Assembly (NCBI RefSeq): GCF_016802725.1
Contig: NC_052666.1
Location: forward strand, 2,484,001-2,548,000
DNA length: 64,000 nucleotides
Reading direction: 5' to 3'
Origin: Solenopsis invicta
Taxonomy: Eukaryota; Arthropoda; Insecta; Hymenoptera; Formicidae
The notes under the pieces are model-generated. The model was not told where the DNA came from. It made no database searches and saw only the letters and a list, made by a program, of their open reading frames with translations. Position 1 is the stretch's first letter; every line of letters starts with the position of its first letter. The translations under genes and the position numbers were made by a program. Positions 23,267 through 35,463 of the stretch are shown here, one piece after another.

Positions 23267-23914
23267 TGTGTAGATATTATTTTAACCCTCCATATAGGCT
23301 AAAAGCACGAAAAGAGTGAATACGATGCTTTTAGCGCAGAGATGCTGACAAGATTAAGACTTTCGTTACACTTGCTGCTACAACTTTTCACTTAGAGAAG
23401 CTAATGCTTTAACTTCGTATGCGAAACTGTATGTAACTTTGCATGTAAAAAAAGCATTATAATATTCTCACTCATGGTTCTGTCTTACAACGTTATTTTT
23501 CCTCGAATAAAAACAAGAACAGAGGTATACGCAATTTACGTCTCCGCAATTATAAAAGCTTCATTTACAAAAAACTTTACACGTAAATAAACATATATTT
23601 AAATATTTTCATTTATGTAGGTATATTTCACCAAGTGTTAAAGAGCTAAAAGCGTTTATTTTATATAATTCGCAGTGAACTCCAGTTTATTTGTCTCTTT
23701 TTCACAGAACAACGGTTTTAATTTTGAACGCAAACAACTACTCTGATACGCTTGGTATTTAGCATTTCACTCTCAGTTAAACGAGACCGAAAGCCCCATT
23801 TTATTCATATGACTCAGTAAATTGCCAGGACGACACGCGTGCCTGATAACATAATGGCCGTGACAAATCGAGCCAGGGAAAAGTCGGTCGTAACTACAGA
23901 ATAGACATAGAAAC

Positions 23915-24129
23915 CTGCTGTGTGCATCATCGTTTTTCTTCTGACCGATGCTGCTCCTATCACGCTTTCTTCTGCGCGTCTTCTTCCTTGTATAGCTACT
24001 GAGCAAAACTCCTTTGCGGGCGTCTATCTTCTTTTGATTGTCCTTTGTCAGTGTCTTAATGTTAATCTTTGATGGATCGAAACTGAATGTTGAGTCATTG
24101 CGATGATCCGTAAGGTCTTTCCTTCGTTC
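23915..24129 (-). CDS. NaCP60E: Channel exon f: start of cytoplasmic I-II linker
   Basis: The exon begins after TGTGCAG with GAA and joins in phase 0 to the preceding Glu-rich S6 tail. The conserved linker block DLTDHRNDSTFSFDPSKINI, then KKIDARKGVLLSSYTRKKT and a strongly basic run (RRRKR), matches para's DSTFSFDP and KKIDSRKGVLL.SYSRKKTRRKK. The donor (CAGCAG|GTTTCT) is weaker than the others; I chose it because it is the one that leaves two bases, matching the next exon's single-base start. The last few codons are therefore less certain. Role: cytoplasmic linker, a regulatory region in this family. Confidence 0.85.
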
Positions 24130-24561
24130 CTGCACACAAAATACTCGGTTGAATGTAAACAATATCATCAAATGTGCCACAAAAATGATGGGACGAACAA
24201 ATGCGCATTAGTTGTTGTGCAAGTTATTATACAGTGCATTATTGTGGAAGTTAGACTATTTTACTAATCACTCTTTCAAGTGATCGAATTAAGATATATT
24301 TAAACCAAATAAGATTTAGCACTAAATGAGATTTACTTTTGAATTTCTCATTAAATGCGTTTTACGTCTAGAGTATTTGTTTAAAAGGTGTATTATAGAA
24401 AGTAAGTAGAGAAGCTGACGAATTAGAACTGACAGCAACGCGTCTGTTTGTACTGTTAGCTAATGTGTATTACACTAAAAAACGTACTACTGATTGAATA
24501 ATTCCATAAACAATTGTTAGAATTTGTCATCTAATAATGGAAATAATGGGGTAGCCATAAT

Positions 24562-25069
24562 GCACAGAGAAAAAAGTATGTGGTATTTGTGACTACACTG
24601 GGAAAAAAAGTTGTTGATTTAAAAAGATATTAGTTTATTTAACTAATTGCGGCGGTCACGGGCTGTCAAGCAAACATTTGTTGATTCAAAGAAATGCGTG
24701 TTGAGATAAGTACAGATATTCATTCAAATTATTGCCATGTATTTGACTCAAATAAATAATATTTGAATCAAATAATTCATAAACAACTAAACGCATTTAG
24801 TTCAGTTAACAACTTTTTTTTCTCAGTGTATAATTGCATAGTTGATAAATTATGGTTAAAAGAACCATGTTTATAGTTATTATCATAAAAAATAGTTGTA
24901 ATTAATATATTAGATAGTACATTGCAACTATTTTTTATTAGTTCTCTTAATCACTAACTTAATTGCAGTAACTATAATATAGTTCGCTATAAATTATAAT
25001 TCCATTAACTAAATTGATATGGTTGTCCTCTTATAGTTGCTGCCTCTACAATTTTTTCTCTCAGTGTAC
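24562..25069. mobile_element. CACTGAGAAAAAA-family element with nested member
   Basis: Outer ends CACAGAGAAAAAAGTATG (24562) and CAATTTTTTCTCTCAGTGT (to 25069) are inverted. An inner copy lies at 24595-24829 with ends ACACTGGGAAAAAAAGTTGTT and AACAACTTTTTTTTCTCAGT. The same terminal signature recurs at 26746-27172 and 43465-44050. Confidence 0.72.
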
Positions 25070-25338
25070 AGTATACAATATTTACTCAACGACAGCATAA
25101 CAATACCGATACTGTCGTTAAGAGTTAAAGAATTTCGGCTGCTGCGTTGCCAGCCTCAGTTCGGGCATGACTTTGAAACAGGACGATTCGGAAAATTGTT
25201 TTAGGATGCGCGTATAACCCTATAATGTATAGAATCAATACATTTTTATAGCTGTAATTTTTTTTTTTTAAACTAATTTTCATTTATATTGAAGGAATTT
25301 CACGATGTATTGAAAAAATTAAACTTCAAAAGCGATAA

Positions 25339-25393
25339 TTTGAGCTAAAATGCAAGGTATGTCGCTAACATTCCTTGCATTTTAGTTCAAATT
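25339..25393. repeat. Strong hairpin, 21-bp arms
   Basis: AATTTGAGCTAAAATGCAAGG and CCTTGCATTTTAGTTCAAATT are complementary except one G-T, with a loop of about 13 bases. Flanks carry looser inverted symmetry. Either a MITE core or an RNA hairpin. Confidence 0.7.
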
Positions 25394-25448
25394 GCAGCAT
25401 ATAATTTAATTAAAACACAGGAAACATTTTTAATATTTATTATTTAAA

Positions 25449-25486
25449 ACATTCAATGCAAACATGATTAGGTTTGCATTGAATGT
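25449..25486. repeat. Perfect 15-bp hairpin
   Basis: ACATTCAATGCAAAC and GTTTGCATTGAATGT flank an 8-base spacer. AT-rich symmetry extends outward (AATATTTATTATTT and AAATAATATTAAA). Confidence 0.75.
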
Positions 25487-26733
25487 TACAAATAATATTA
25501 AAAATAAAATACACAAATATTTTCAAGAGAAGTTAAAGCTTATATAAGAATATATGAAAAATTGCTGAAGAATGTTGAAACTTGTAAAAGTATTGGAAAT
25601 TAATTCTAACGTTCTAGTCATGTATGCAAAAGGTGTCTAAAAATATTAAAATATGTAGAAGTTTAAATTAAGTAATTAGTTAATGAAGCTATACATGCAA
25701 ATGCAAAGAAAAAATGATAGTTAATGATCACAAATCTATTAAGAAAATTTAAAAAAATGTAAAAATACCTTTATTTATTCTCAGACGAAATAGATAAAGA
25801 ATAAGAAATTACTATGTACATTTCGACTTTACTAAGACTTCTTCAGTATCTATAATAATTTTTCGAAAGAAGACAAATGCAAAATTGATTAACCTTTTGG
25901 TGTCTAATTTTTTTCTAGGAATATTTAATTTGTAATTAATGTTTTACTAAAAGTTTTTAGGATCGGTGAATCTGTAGTCAAAATTTTAAAATTTAAAGTG
26001 ATAGATTTAATGCAACGGATCAAAGTACATGTTTAATTTTGTAGATTTGCAACTTATGTGTTAGAGATTTTTGAGGTCATTGGAATATTAATTGTTTCCA
26101 TAGACACTTCTCATTACACAATTGGAAATTTTTTATTATATACATATATTTGATTAAAAAATCGTTAGAAAATGAATTTGATTCAAATCTAACATAAAGC
26201 ATTTTGTTTTTCTACCCTGAATCCGCCATTTTTTATTTTGAAATTTTTACTGCAAGTTTCTCATTAGTGGCCTAACTTATACATCCCAGCTTATATGTAA
26301 ATAACAACACAATTTTACGTTAATAACGTCAAACTGCCGTATCGAATCCGTCATTTTGAAATTAAATAGTAATTTTTTTTTATATCTTTGTCTTAATTTT
26401 CAAAATGAGCCCAAAGAGAACTCGCTATTTTAATATTGTGTTTTTGTGGAAAATATGAACATTTTTCACTTTTATTTTATTTTACGAGTATTCGATAAAG
26501 TATGTAGATCAAGGGGTAAAATTCACAAGGGCGTTAGTTTCTTTGTGAAAGATTGTAAAAGATACTTCAATGAGCTTAGAAAGAAGTGTATATCTCCATT
26601 TTTGTGAAAAATATAAAGTATATCATCAAACACGAAAAAGTTAAAATATAATTTAAACTAAAGTAACAACATAACATAATGGCAATAAAAAGGATTGATG
26701 AAATAAATTAACATTAAAATATATAATATTTAT

Positions 26734-27296
26734 GGCCGGTATTCACACACAGAGAAAAAGGCTTCTTTAGATTTAGTATTTCTATGTATTTGACTGAAAT
26801 TTGTTTCATTGAAATAACATGTGCTTATACGAGACATTATTTGTTTGAATAAAAAATTTAGTTGTTTTGTTAAAAACATCTCTATTATTTGACAAAAATA
26901 ACACTATTATTTAAAGTAATATCTTTCAACCATATTATATATTATTCGATTACAATAAGTATACGAACAATGAAACAAATAATTTATTTATATGAAAACA
27001 TATTGAAAATATATCTTTCGTTTCAAACGAATGATTTATTTAAGACGATGATATGTATTGTTCCTGTAACTTAAATTGATTCAAACATTGGTTTGTTTGG
27101 ACCATTTCAAATAACAAATTTGTTCGGATACAATAAAATTTATCAAGTTTGAAGAAATCGTTTTCTCTGTGTACGTGATTCTATTTCAAGATCGTCTTAA
27201 GCAATGTCTTAAAGTGCTAATGCGACTTTGATTGATGATATCTCATGATGATACTTAAGACGATCATAAATATAAGAATCGTTATGAATACCGGCT
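26734..27296. mobile_element. GGCCGGTATTCA MITE interrupted by a nested element
   Basis: Outer ends GGCCGGTATTCA (26734) and TGAATACCGGCT (to 27296) are inverted. The body next to the right end (TTTCAAGATCGTCTTAAGCA) resembles the intact 144-bp copy at 34859-35002. The element 26746-27172 (CACAGAGAAAAAGG to TTTTCTCTGTGTA) sits inside. It ends about 80 bp from the donor of exon e. Confidence 0.78.
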
Positions 27297-27374
27297 CAAA
27301 AGTGATTGATATGTGTGGGTATACAAATTTAAAACAAGATATGGATATAAGACAAAATTTGAAACGGCGTTTAC

Positions 27375-27509
27375 CTCGTTCGTAATCTCGGCTTCTTCCT
27401 CATAACTCAACGCGACGACGGCCAGCATCAAGTTTATCAGATAAAATGATCCGAAGAAAACGACTATCGTGAAGAACGTAACGCTAATAGGTCCGCACGC
27501 CGATATCAC
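27375..27509 (-). CDS. NaCP60E: Channel exon e: domain I S6
   Basis: Acceptor AAAATAG|GTG and donor AACGAG|GTAAAC bound 45 codons in phase 0. The hydrophobic S6 segment (ISVTFFTIVVFFGSFYLINL) is followed by MLAVVALSYEEEAEITNE, the acidic start of the I-II linker, closely parallel to para's S6 and following acidic tail. A nest of inverted-repeat elements ends only about 80 bp beyond the donor, inside the following intron (27296). Confidence 0.95.
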
Positions 27510-29214
27510 CTATTTTGCGAAATATTACTTATCATTTTTATAACGAATAGCTGCGTAAAATATTTAAAATAATAAAAAAACAATGACTTTATCAAAATAA
27601 ATATGATATTTTTTTTTCGGAGAATGCAACAATTTAAATTTTATCCGTAAAAAATATAAATTTCCATATTTAGGATATTCGATAACATTGCTGCTAAACA
27701 AAAATATCACTTTTTTCAAGCGTAGAACGAGGGTAATCGTTTTTCCAGATTTTTGGATGCCGAATATGATACCATTTATCAAATTGCTTCACAATTTTGA
27801 AAAAGTTAAAGTTTAGCAAATGAAAATAGCTATTTGTATATTTTGGCATATTGTACTTACGATATGTGTTAGAGAAGTTTTATTACAATCCAAGTGACCA
27901 GGGTCACCAATCAACAAATAAATAAGATATAAAATCAGTCAATGGACAAATGAAAGCAACTTAATGTAATTGCAATAATAAATAATATTATATTATGTAT
28001 TATTCTAATTACATTTTCAAATAGAAAACTAATATAATATTTTGATCCAATTTGTATAAATGTTAGATCAATTAATGTGTAATTTATTATTCTAAAGTCT
28101 TATTTTAATGTTTCTTTAACAGTCATTTATTAATGATTAGTTCAGTGGCTGGTGCGATACCTATTAAAATTTTATTAATTTCAACTCTTAAAAGAATTTT
28201 GTTGCATCAATCAGATTTGAAAAAAATATTTGACAGATTTCTTATGTGTAAGTTAAAATTTTGATGCAAAGGCTCTATATTAATTATAAATGTATTTTCA
28301 ATCGAAAAAAATTCTTTTAAAGGATAAAAGTTCCAACGGTACACTTAATTTCGATTTTAATAAAACTTTTCTAATATATCACATGTCATAGTTACGCGGT
28401 AAAAATTTTTGTATTAATTTAACACACGACGAAAGTCACAGAGGAGCTCTTTAGATCTAAGTGACGTCTAGGGACTGATACAGTTCTACCCTCTTCCATT
28501 ACTAACACACGATGCATATGTTAGAAAGTAACGTAAATGTTACGTAAAGAACTAACTGGAAAGAGCAACACTTTTGACATAATCTGGAAATAAATGATTC
28601 GATTGTAAAAGCGAAAAGTATTTCTCTGACACTTAATATTTTTGAAAATTTCAAATATTTTTCAAAATCTTCAAAATTAATATTTTATAATCTATCATAT
28701 TAACGCGTATTTATTTGCCTCAAAATTTATACTTTAGAAATACATTACTCTTGTGTTATTCGTTCGCTTATCTATAAATTGTGTTATTTGAACACAATAA
28801 AAAATGTGAAATTAATCTTTTTTTTGCAATTTTCACCGCTTTTTCAAATTTTCAAGTTGTGACGTAATAGAGCAATGCAATAAACGATATTATATTTATC
28901 AAAATTTTCTGGAAGATTACCTTAAATGTCGTGTAATTTTTGGCTGAGCAGTGTCAACATTAATACAAATTACATTTCCGTATTAAATTTACTCCCCCAC
29001 GAATTTCCGGAGTATAACTACATGCACAATCCAGATTCGGAGAAAAAGCAGGTCAAAACGAATAACGAGATGCTTTCGGGGAGACTCATTTTATCTAATT
29101 TTCTCTAAAAGAGAAGCCGAGGGAATTGGAATCGCGAAAAAGCGCCACGACTCTTGCCGCAGTACTCGATTTATGCCGCGAGACGAAACAAAGGAAAATC
29201 TTTCAGACGGCGAC
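27510..29214 (-). other. Intron between exons d and e
   Basis: 1,705 bp, AT-rich. Apart from the diverged repeat at 28112-28155 (compare 7165-7225), nothing recognised. The last 120 bp before exon d's donor are less AT-rich. Confidence 0.8.
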
Positions 29215-29356
29215 CTTGTTGTAGACATCCTCCCAGTAATCCAAGGTAATCAGCTGAAAGGTTGTGAGCATCGACCACAGGAAATTATCGAAGTTGGTGT
29301 AACCGTGGTTTGGATTAGGGCCAACGCTGAGACAAGTGAAGTTCTCGTTGCAGTGC
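29215..29356 (-). CDS. NaCP60E: Channel exon d: domain I pore helix and selectivity filter
   Basis: Acceptor TTTTCCAG|G, donor AACAAG|GTCGCC; one base plus 47 codons. The product reads CNENFTCLSVGPNPNHGYTN, then FDNFLWSMLTTFQLITLDYW. It contains a third sequon (NFT), two loop cysteines, and the domain I P-loop. The filter aspartate is codon 39, at 29239-29241. GPNPN.GYT.FD is a hallmark of the insect domain I loop. The Leu before the Asp (TLDYW) replaces the Gln of para (TQDYW or TQDFW). Confidence 0.95.
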
Positions 29357-32106
29357 CTGGAAAATAGGTAAGACCCACATTGCCGACACTGCAATATCCG
29401 TGATAGTCGTGGGAACGTTTCAAGTGTTCGCAGTATATCACGAGTGTGGAAATATTATCCTCGTCCGCGGCCTCCGCCGCGTCAGTATTCAGCGTTCAGT
29501 CCGCGCAACTATCGACTCCCGCATGCGTTAGGCACGATAATTAATGCCTCATTATTTTGCAAATATAAGATTGGAAAATCGCAATTGCTCGTGCATGTCG
29601 TCGCACGTTCCGCAACGTTTCCTCTCTCTCTCTCGGTGTCGATAAAAAGCACGTGCCGTCTTCTCATTCTTTCAGTCTTTCCTTCATACGATTGTTCTAC
29701 ATAATTGAAAGGCAGTGCGCAGAAAAAAGAGATGTTAACGGCATAGCTCTAACAACAGTCAAGTTGAAAATCATCCTGTTGATTCAATAATAACCCATGT
29801 CAATCCTAGTTGCTCATATTTTTCTCATTGTCAGACTACTCTGGTTAAAAATTCACCCACAAAACTAAGAATTCTTTTAAACTTTGAAGAATTTTTACAC
29901 CTTCTTTTTTTACTTTGTAAGATAAATATCTGAACGAACACTATTTTTAACGTAAACGAAAAATCGTATTAAACGTGTTTTTAATTCTAAGCTATTTGAT
30001 CAGGCAGATACTGTTTTCCAAAAATAACTACTGTTGTTTAATTGACACTGTTAATATGCCATATTCTTTTCATATGTTAAAAACACGAAATCCGAATGTT
30101 GCAGAATGTTAGTTACAAAATTCATCAAAAGGAAGCGTTCGCAAGAAATTGCCATAGAGATAATATTTCCACAGTCGGCTCCAAGCTTCTTTACGGGAAT
30201 GTCTCGAAAAATGCAAAGAAACCGTCAGCTTCGGACGTATCGATCGAATAAAGGGCCTACTTTCCGCGGGACACCGCGCCGATACCGTGAGAGCGCCGTA
30301 AAGTTCGCGTGCCGCCGTAAAGTAGGGAAGCTTTTGCAAACTTATTTATACGCGCCGAGCGAATTCCGTCGCGCGTACGTGCGATGCGCCCAGCGTAATC
30401 ATTTGGGGAATGGATGCTTCCCGAAAATCGATAAATATAGAGGCGCTCTGGGCACGTTCGCCAGAATGCATGGAGATAAACCGATCGGATGAACGATACG
30501 CTCGCGCGATCGAGTATAACGGGATATCATAATGGAAATATCCTTATGTTGCCTGTGATTAACTAGCGGCAGTGAGAAATAATCGTGTAACATCGTTGGC
30601 GATTATCTGCAACGGCTCTCCAGCGATTTTATACGATTGCCGATAATCAACGGATGATTTATGTTTTATCGTAACTAGAACAAATATTGAGCTTTTACTG
30701 GAAATCGCTGAATGCAACGCACTTGTTTCCCAGTGCGTAATAAAATGCGTTACGATAAAAGAGTTAGTTCTATGACGAATACAATTCCTCACACTAATAA
30801 AAAAAAATTTTTGATATTTCAATAACACTTTGTTGAATTTCATGCTCATTTTGGAGCATTTTGATCAACGATTTTGTCAGAGTTTTATCAAAAATTTTTT
30901 TATTTTAATTAGTGTTCTCGGAATAATTTTGAAGAAAAAATAGAATTTTCAGATTCTTCCTTGTCGTACACTCTTATTTTTTTTCTTGGATGTCAATGAT
31001 TTTAAAGTTTTTCCATACTTAAGCGCTCTGATAAGTAATTCATCGGAGTCCGTTATCATTATCACAATGTTTTTTCCTTAATTTTATTTTTTTTGAAAAA
31101 CTAAGAGCATTATTACAGTCATTTTTCCGTATTTTTCAAAAACAAAAAAGAAACAAGGAAAATCTGGTTCTTCCATCGATTTTATTTTCAATAATATTGA
31201 AATAATGATGAATATTAAAATAATTGGCACAACATTTGAAACAGTTGTATAGCAAAACAATTGGTCATTTTCAAGCTTTGCCTCTGGAGACTTTTGATGC
31301 ATCAAGAATTACAACATACTGCAGATGCAACCAATTTCACCGAAACCTTTAAGAATTATCATCCTTCTGAAAAAAATTTTTTAATCTCAATCAAAATCAC
31401 TCCCATGAATGTCATATTCAGCTCTATAGGAATGAATTTTAATTATAATAAAATGGTAAAGTTACTCGACTAATTGCACAAGCTCAAGTTTCACTCTACG
31501 AGATATTTAGAGAGCAATGCAAATTCAATAACAATATTAATAATGTAAATAATACTTTATTAAAAGAAGATGTATCTGTTCCATTAATACTTGTTATTGA
31601 AATAACAAGAGTATTTTCAGCTAGACTGCTATTAAATCTAATGTTTAATAATATTATAAATAAAATAAATATTTTTTTTGTTACGTTTTTCTTTTTGCTT
31701 TCGTTCATTAATTTTTCTATCTTTTTTTGTTTTTGACAAAACGTGAAATTTTCTCAACTGACAACCAGCTCGCTTTACACAAATGCTTTACTTGAATTCG
31801 GATAAATTTTCCCATGTCGAGGAAATGAAATTTCCGTCAGATTGTCGAAAACTACCAATTTCTTGCATTGTCGAGAAGAATAGACGCGTGACGTCGAGAA
31901 AAATTCCGCTGCATGACAGACGTCTACCGGAGAAGCATCCTTGCGAATATTTGTCATTTCTCTTGCCTCCCTCTCAATCCCTCATCATGAGAAAGAAATC
32001 GAGTGGCACTCGTGTGAAGATGCTGACGCTGCGCGAGGTAACGCGACTCTCGAATTAGCGTATTCGAAGTGGGATCGAAGGGGGACAAGCGGAGGAAAAC
32101 ACTAAC
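29357..32106 (-). other. Intron between exons c and d
   Basis: 2,750 bp. 30100-30540 is an island clearly richer in G+C and CpG than its surroundings, with open frames on both strands but no splice or homology support. The remainder is AT-rich. Confidence 0.8.
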
Positions 32107-32184
32107 CTGGCGCCAGTTACGTTGCCGCAGATGATCGGCTCCTCGTCCTCGTTGTACGCCCAATTGGATGAGTTCCAAGTCCAC
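32107..32184 (-). CDS. NaCP60E: Channel exon c: domain I extracellular loop
   Basis: A 78-bp exon located from its splice sites (CAACAG|G and CCAG|GTTAGTG) and phase: one base, 25 codons, two bases. It encodes the turret loop between S5 and the pore: WTWNSSNWAYNEDEEP, then ICGNVTGA. It has two N-glycosylation sequons (NSS, NVT), an acidic patch and a Cys likely to pair across the loop. The equivalent para segment also carries an NSSNW motif and a CGN motif, which supports the homology. The joined codon with the previous exon is GGG (Gly). Confidence 0.9.
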
Positions 32185-32717
32185 CTGTTGGCGAAATACG
32201 AAAATTCCGTTAACGTCTCTATTCCCCGCGAGATTCCGCGATCTCCGGAGGTTCAAAGCGAGAGAATTACATAGCCATCGCTTTTCTGTGTGTTGTTGCG
32301 CGCGGCAGTCAATTTATTAGATCAATTCTCCTCAATTTGCCACTGTTCAATACGGCGTGAGCGAATCAAATCAGCTTCGGATAATATTCGATAAAAAAGA
32401 GTATATATAGAAGATAAATGTGTAGAATGACGCGTCTATAAATGTAACGGTTATAAATCGATATATTTGTTTTTATTCAATATACGTACATTGAATCGCG
32501 ATATTTTGTGAAAATATATATTGTAATTTTCAACAGGCAACTTGGGAAGTAACACTGTTACGGTTATATGTATATATATATTTTTTTAACGGGCTGTGAT
32601 GTAGCATTACTTTTTTTAAAAACTGTAACAGTAACGCAGTTACATTATTGCAATAACTGTAACGAATTTGATTGTTGTTTTTATCCATAGGCTAATCCAA
32701 AGGAGGTGCTTTAAGAT

Positions 32718-33047
32718 GATGCTAAAGTCGTCCTTTTTTACCGACCGAACGTTAATTTTCGGGCACGCCGTTCTTCTAATTGCATTTACAGATTTAAAAA
32801 TCCTTTTCCACAATTAAAGTATAGACAGTAATGTATAACGGACGCTATATAAGGATAAGAAAAACAAAAAAAATTGGAAAATTATTTTCAATTTTTTTTG
32901 TTTTTCTTATCCTTATATAGCGTCCGTTATACATTACTGTCTATACTTTAATTGTAGAAAAGGATTTTTAAATCTGTAAATGCAATTAGAAGAACGGCGT
33001 GCCCGAAAATTAACGTTTGGTCGGTAAAAAAGAACGACTTTAGCATC
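32718..33047. mobile_element. Nearly perfect 330-bp palindrome
   Basis: The left arm from GATGCTAAAGTCGTCCTTTTT and the right arm ending AACGACTTTAGCATC are complementary over about 160 bp with only a handful of differences, around a short A/T centre. The high arm identity implies recent insertion or arm homogenisation. Confidence 0.9.
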
Positions 33048-34858
33048 CCCTTAAACTCTCTTGAAATTTCTTTATTTATTTTTTACTTTTTAATTTCTTT
33101 CCTAAGAAAATGACAATGAATACTCTGTATGTACTAATAATAATAATAATAAAATAAAAGAATCGTACATTTCGTTTTTAAAATAATTGTATTTTCTATT
33201 TCCTTAAAAAATAAAAAATAAAAAAGAAAGTTATGATTACAAAAGTTAATTTTTTTTCTCATTTAAATTCAAAAACAAGAAAACGCTTTATATTCCAAAA
33301 TATTCAAAGACAAATACGTTAATATAAAAGAATGCTGTTTATGTGATAATAGAATTATTAAAACACTCGAAAAAAATTTATTGTTAAAATACATCCATGC
33401 TGTTTACATTTATTATACATTTATTACTCTTTTCACATTTTAAACCTGTGTGTGACATAATTTCCACGTTCGATGTTTAATCTTGGACTGATAATTTGTT
33501 GTTAATAAATTTTAAGATACGACAAATCAGAGAGCAATAATGTCACATACATTTTTTTAAAAAACAATTTTGAGTTTAAAATTATTGTGTTAAAATTTTT
33601 TAACGCAAGATTAAAGATGCAAGAAGGTATAAATGTCGCTATATTTGTAAAAAGCCGAGACTTTTATTTTTCATTTTAAACATTTAAATATCCTCCTCTT
33701 TACTTTTTTGTGGTTTTACAAAAAGATAAAATATTGTATTACTTTTATGAATATTCAAATAAAAGATATTAGAGAAATACATTTTTTTATTTAACATGAT
33801 CTTGTGTTTTAGCATTAAAAAAAGAGTATTGGAAAAAGTAACGATCGTTATTTTTAAGTGATTATAGTGGTAACGAATTACTTTCTGATAATTATTACAG
33901 TTATTTTTTCGATAACGAAGAACGGTAAAGAGACATTTTTATAAAAGTAACTTTTGCCATCTTGATTTTCACATATGTCCCTTTTATGTCGAAATCATAT
34001 TATCAAGTTAAATTATTGATAATGGACCAAAGAGAAATGAGCATTACATCAGTATTAGTTTAATCGATTCAGAGGAAGATTAATTTCTCGTTTTCATTAA
34101 TGCTGTGTTTGACTGTAGACCGCAGCTCCGATTACCTAAATGATACGAAATTGGAATCGCACGTGTGGCCGCATTCGGCGGGAATTAACATGGTGAGAAT
34201 ACGCGTATTATTTGCTTATATGCGCTTTCGCCTACGGCCGCGTTTTCCTCGTCGTGACGAGCAGCAGGATCATTGTATCGCGTAGCGATATCTGCTAATA
34301 CAACGTGTAGCTATCGACCATTCAGTTTAATCGATGTGAAGCGGTATATCCGCTCCTACCGAGCGAAACAAATTGCTACATAGTGTTTCAATCAATCAGT
34401 TGCCGGGGAGCTGTTGTTAAAGAGACAAAGACGTGATCATTTCTTTAACAACAAGTAAACCTGCGCAAATCCTGAAGTTATACGCTTCAATCGATCAATT
34501 GTTCTTCCGATTAACATTATTATCTAATATTTGCTTTAATTTGAACGCAAAGATTAGGTATATGAATTCATCTGAAACAAGATTTGCAAAATATAAATTT
34601 AATATGAAGAAAATTTTATTCGAAATAAGTTAGAGAGCAAAAAGTTGTCATAATATTTTAATATTTGTAGACAGCTATAGATTGTGCGATAGATGCGATT
34701 GTTTCTCTAAAAACTTTGAATTTGAGCAAAGACCTATGGCTCAAATCCAATTAGAAATCTGATTTTTTTTTGATCGCGTTATTTTTAGGAAAATAATGGC
34801 GAATTACCGAGAGTAGCGAGTTGAAGCTAACAACTCTGGTCTTAAATCTCTCATCAGA

Positions 34859-35002
34859 GGCCGGCATCGATAGTCAAATCTCTTACATTTAAAATTGTCT
34901 CAAATATTTAAGATGCCATCAGCCAATGAGGGAACCGTATAAGAATTGCAAGGCATTACTTAAGATGGCCTTGAAATAAGACTCGACTATGAATACCGGC
35001 CT
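34859..35002. mobile_element. 144-bp GGCCGG MITE
   Basis: The termini GGCCGGCATCGATAGTCAA and GACTATGAATACCGGCC are inverted, and the interior shows CTCAAATATTTAAGATGCCA and TTACTTAAGATGGCCTTGAA symmetry. A related copy, split by insertion, is at 26734-27296. Confidence 0.82.
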
Positions 35003-35463
35003 AAGTTATCTAAGACTTGCATAAATTAAATTTAACATGAGAGATTGTTAAATGTAATTGTTTATTTGCGTCAACTAGAAAGACGCTATTTTTCCTCGGT
35101 GATCAAACTGGCTAAGACACCTGCACAGAATGATGGGGAATTTAGATTCAAACACTAGCCGAGGTAGTATCTTTCGCAATAAATTCTTTACAATTGTTCT
35201 GGACAGGTGGGGCGTTGTAGAAATATTTGTAGACATCAAAGTTATTAAATTGACTAGCAATTTAATTTTTGATATTACATTTCTTGTTTTACTTAACGGC
35301 TGCGTTTTCAAGTCCGACGAAGCATGCGACGCGCAATTCGGAAGAACTTGTAAATGTTTATAAATTTATCTCGAAAATTATTGTTGAGCACTAAAGATTT
35401 GCTTTACCGTTAACCGTTTTCTGCAATTTAAATGTTGATATATTTCCCGGTCATAGAGTAATT

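Larger units (their letters stand above)
18787..23914 (-). other. Intron between exons f and g
   Basis: 5,128 bp. It holds the TIR element 19093-19784 and two microsatellites (22741-22795, 23213-23259). A 127-codon plus-strand frame at 22919-23302 runs through the TG repeat and is not credible. The 19800-22700 part is AT-rich with nothing recognised. Confidence 0.8.
24130..27374 (-). other. Intron between exons e and f
   Basis: 3,245 bp. It contains nested elements at 24562-25069 and 26734-27296, a pair of sharp hairpins at 25339-25393 and 25449-25486, and a diverged dispersed repeat (26395-26615) that recurs at 54395-54620. Confidence 0.82.

Noticed and set aside
22919..23302. Plus-strand 127-codon frame
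   Set aside because: It runs through the (TG)n microsatellite, giving an alternating Val-Cys tail.
30106..30492. Plus-strand 128-codon frame rich in Arg and Lys
   Set aside because: It lies in a CpG-rich island that lowers stop frequency on both strands; there is no motif, no splice context and no recognised homology.
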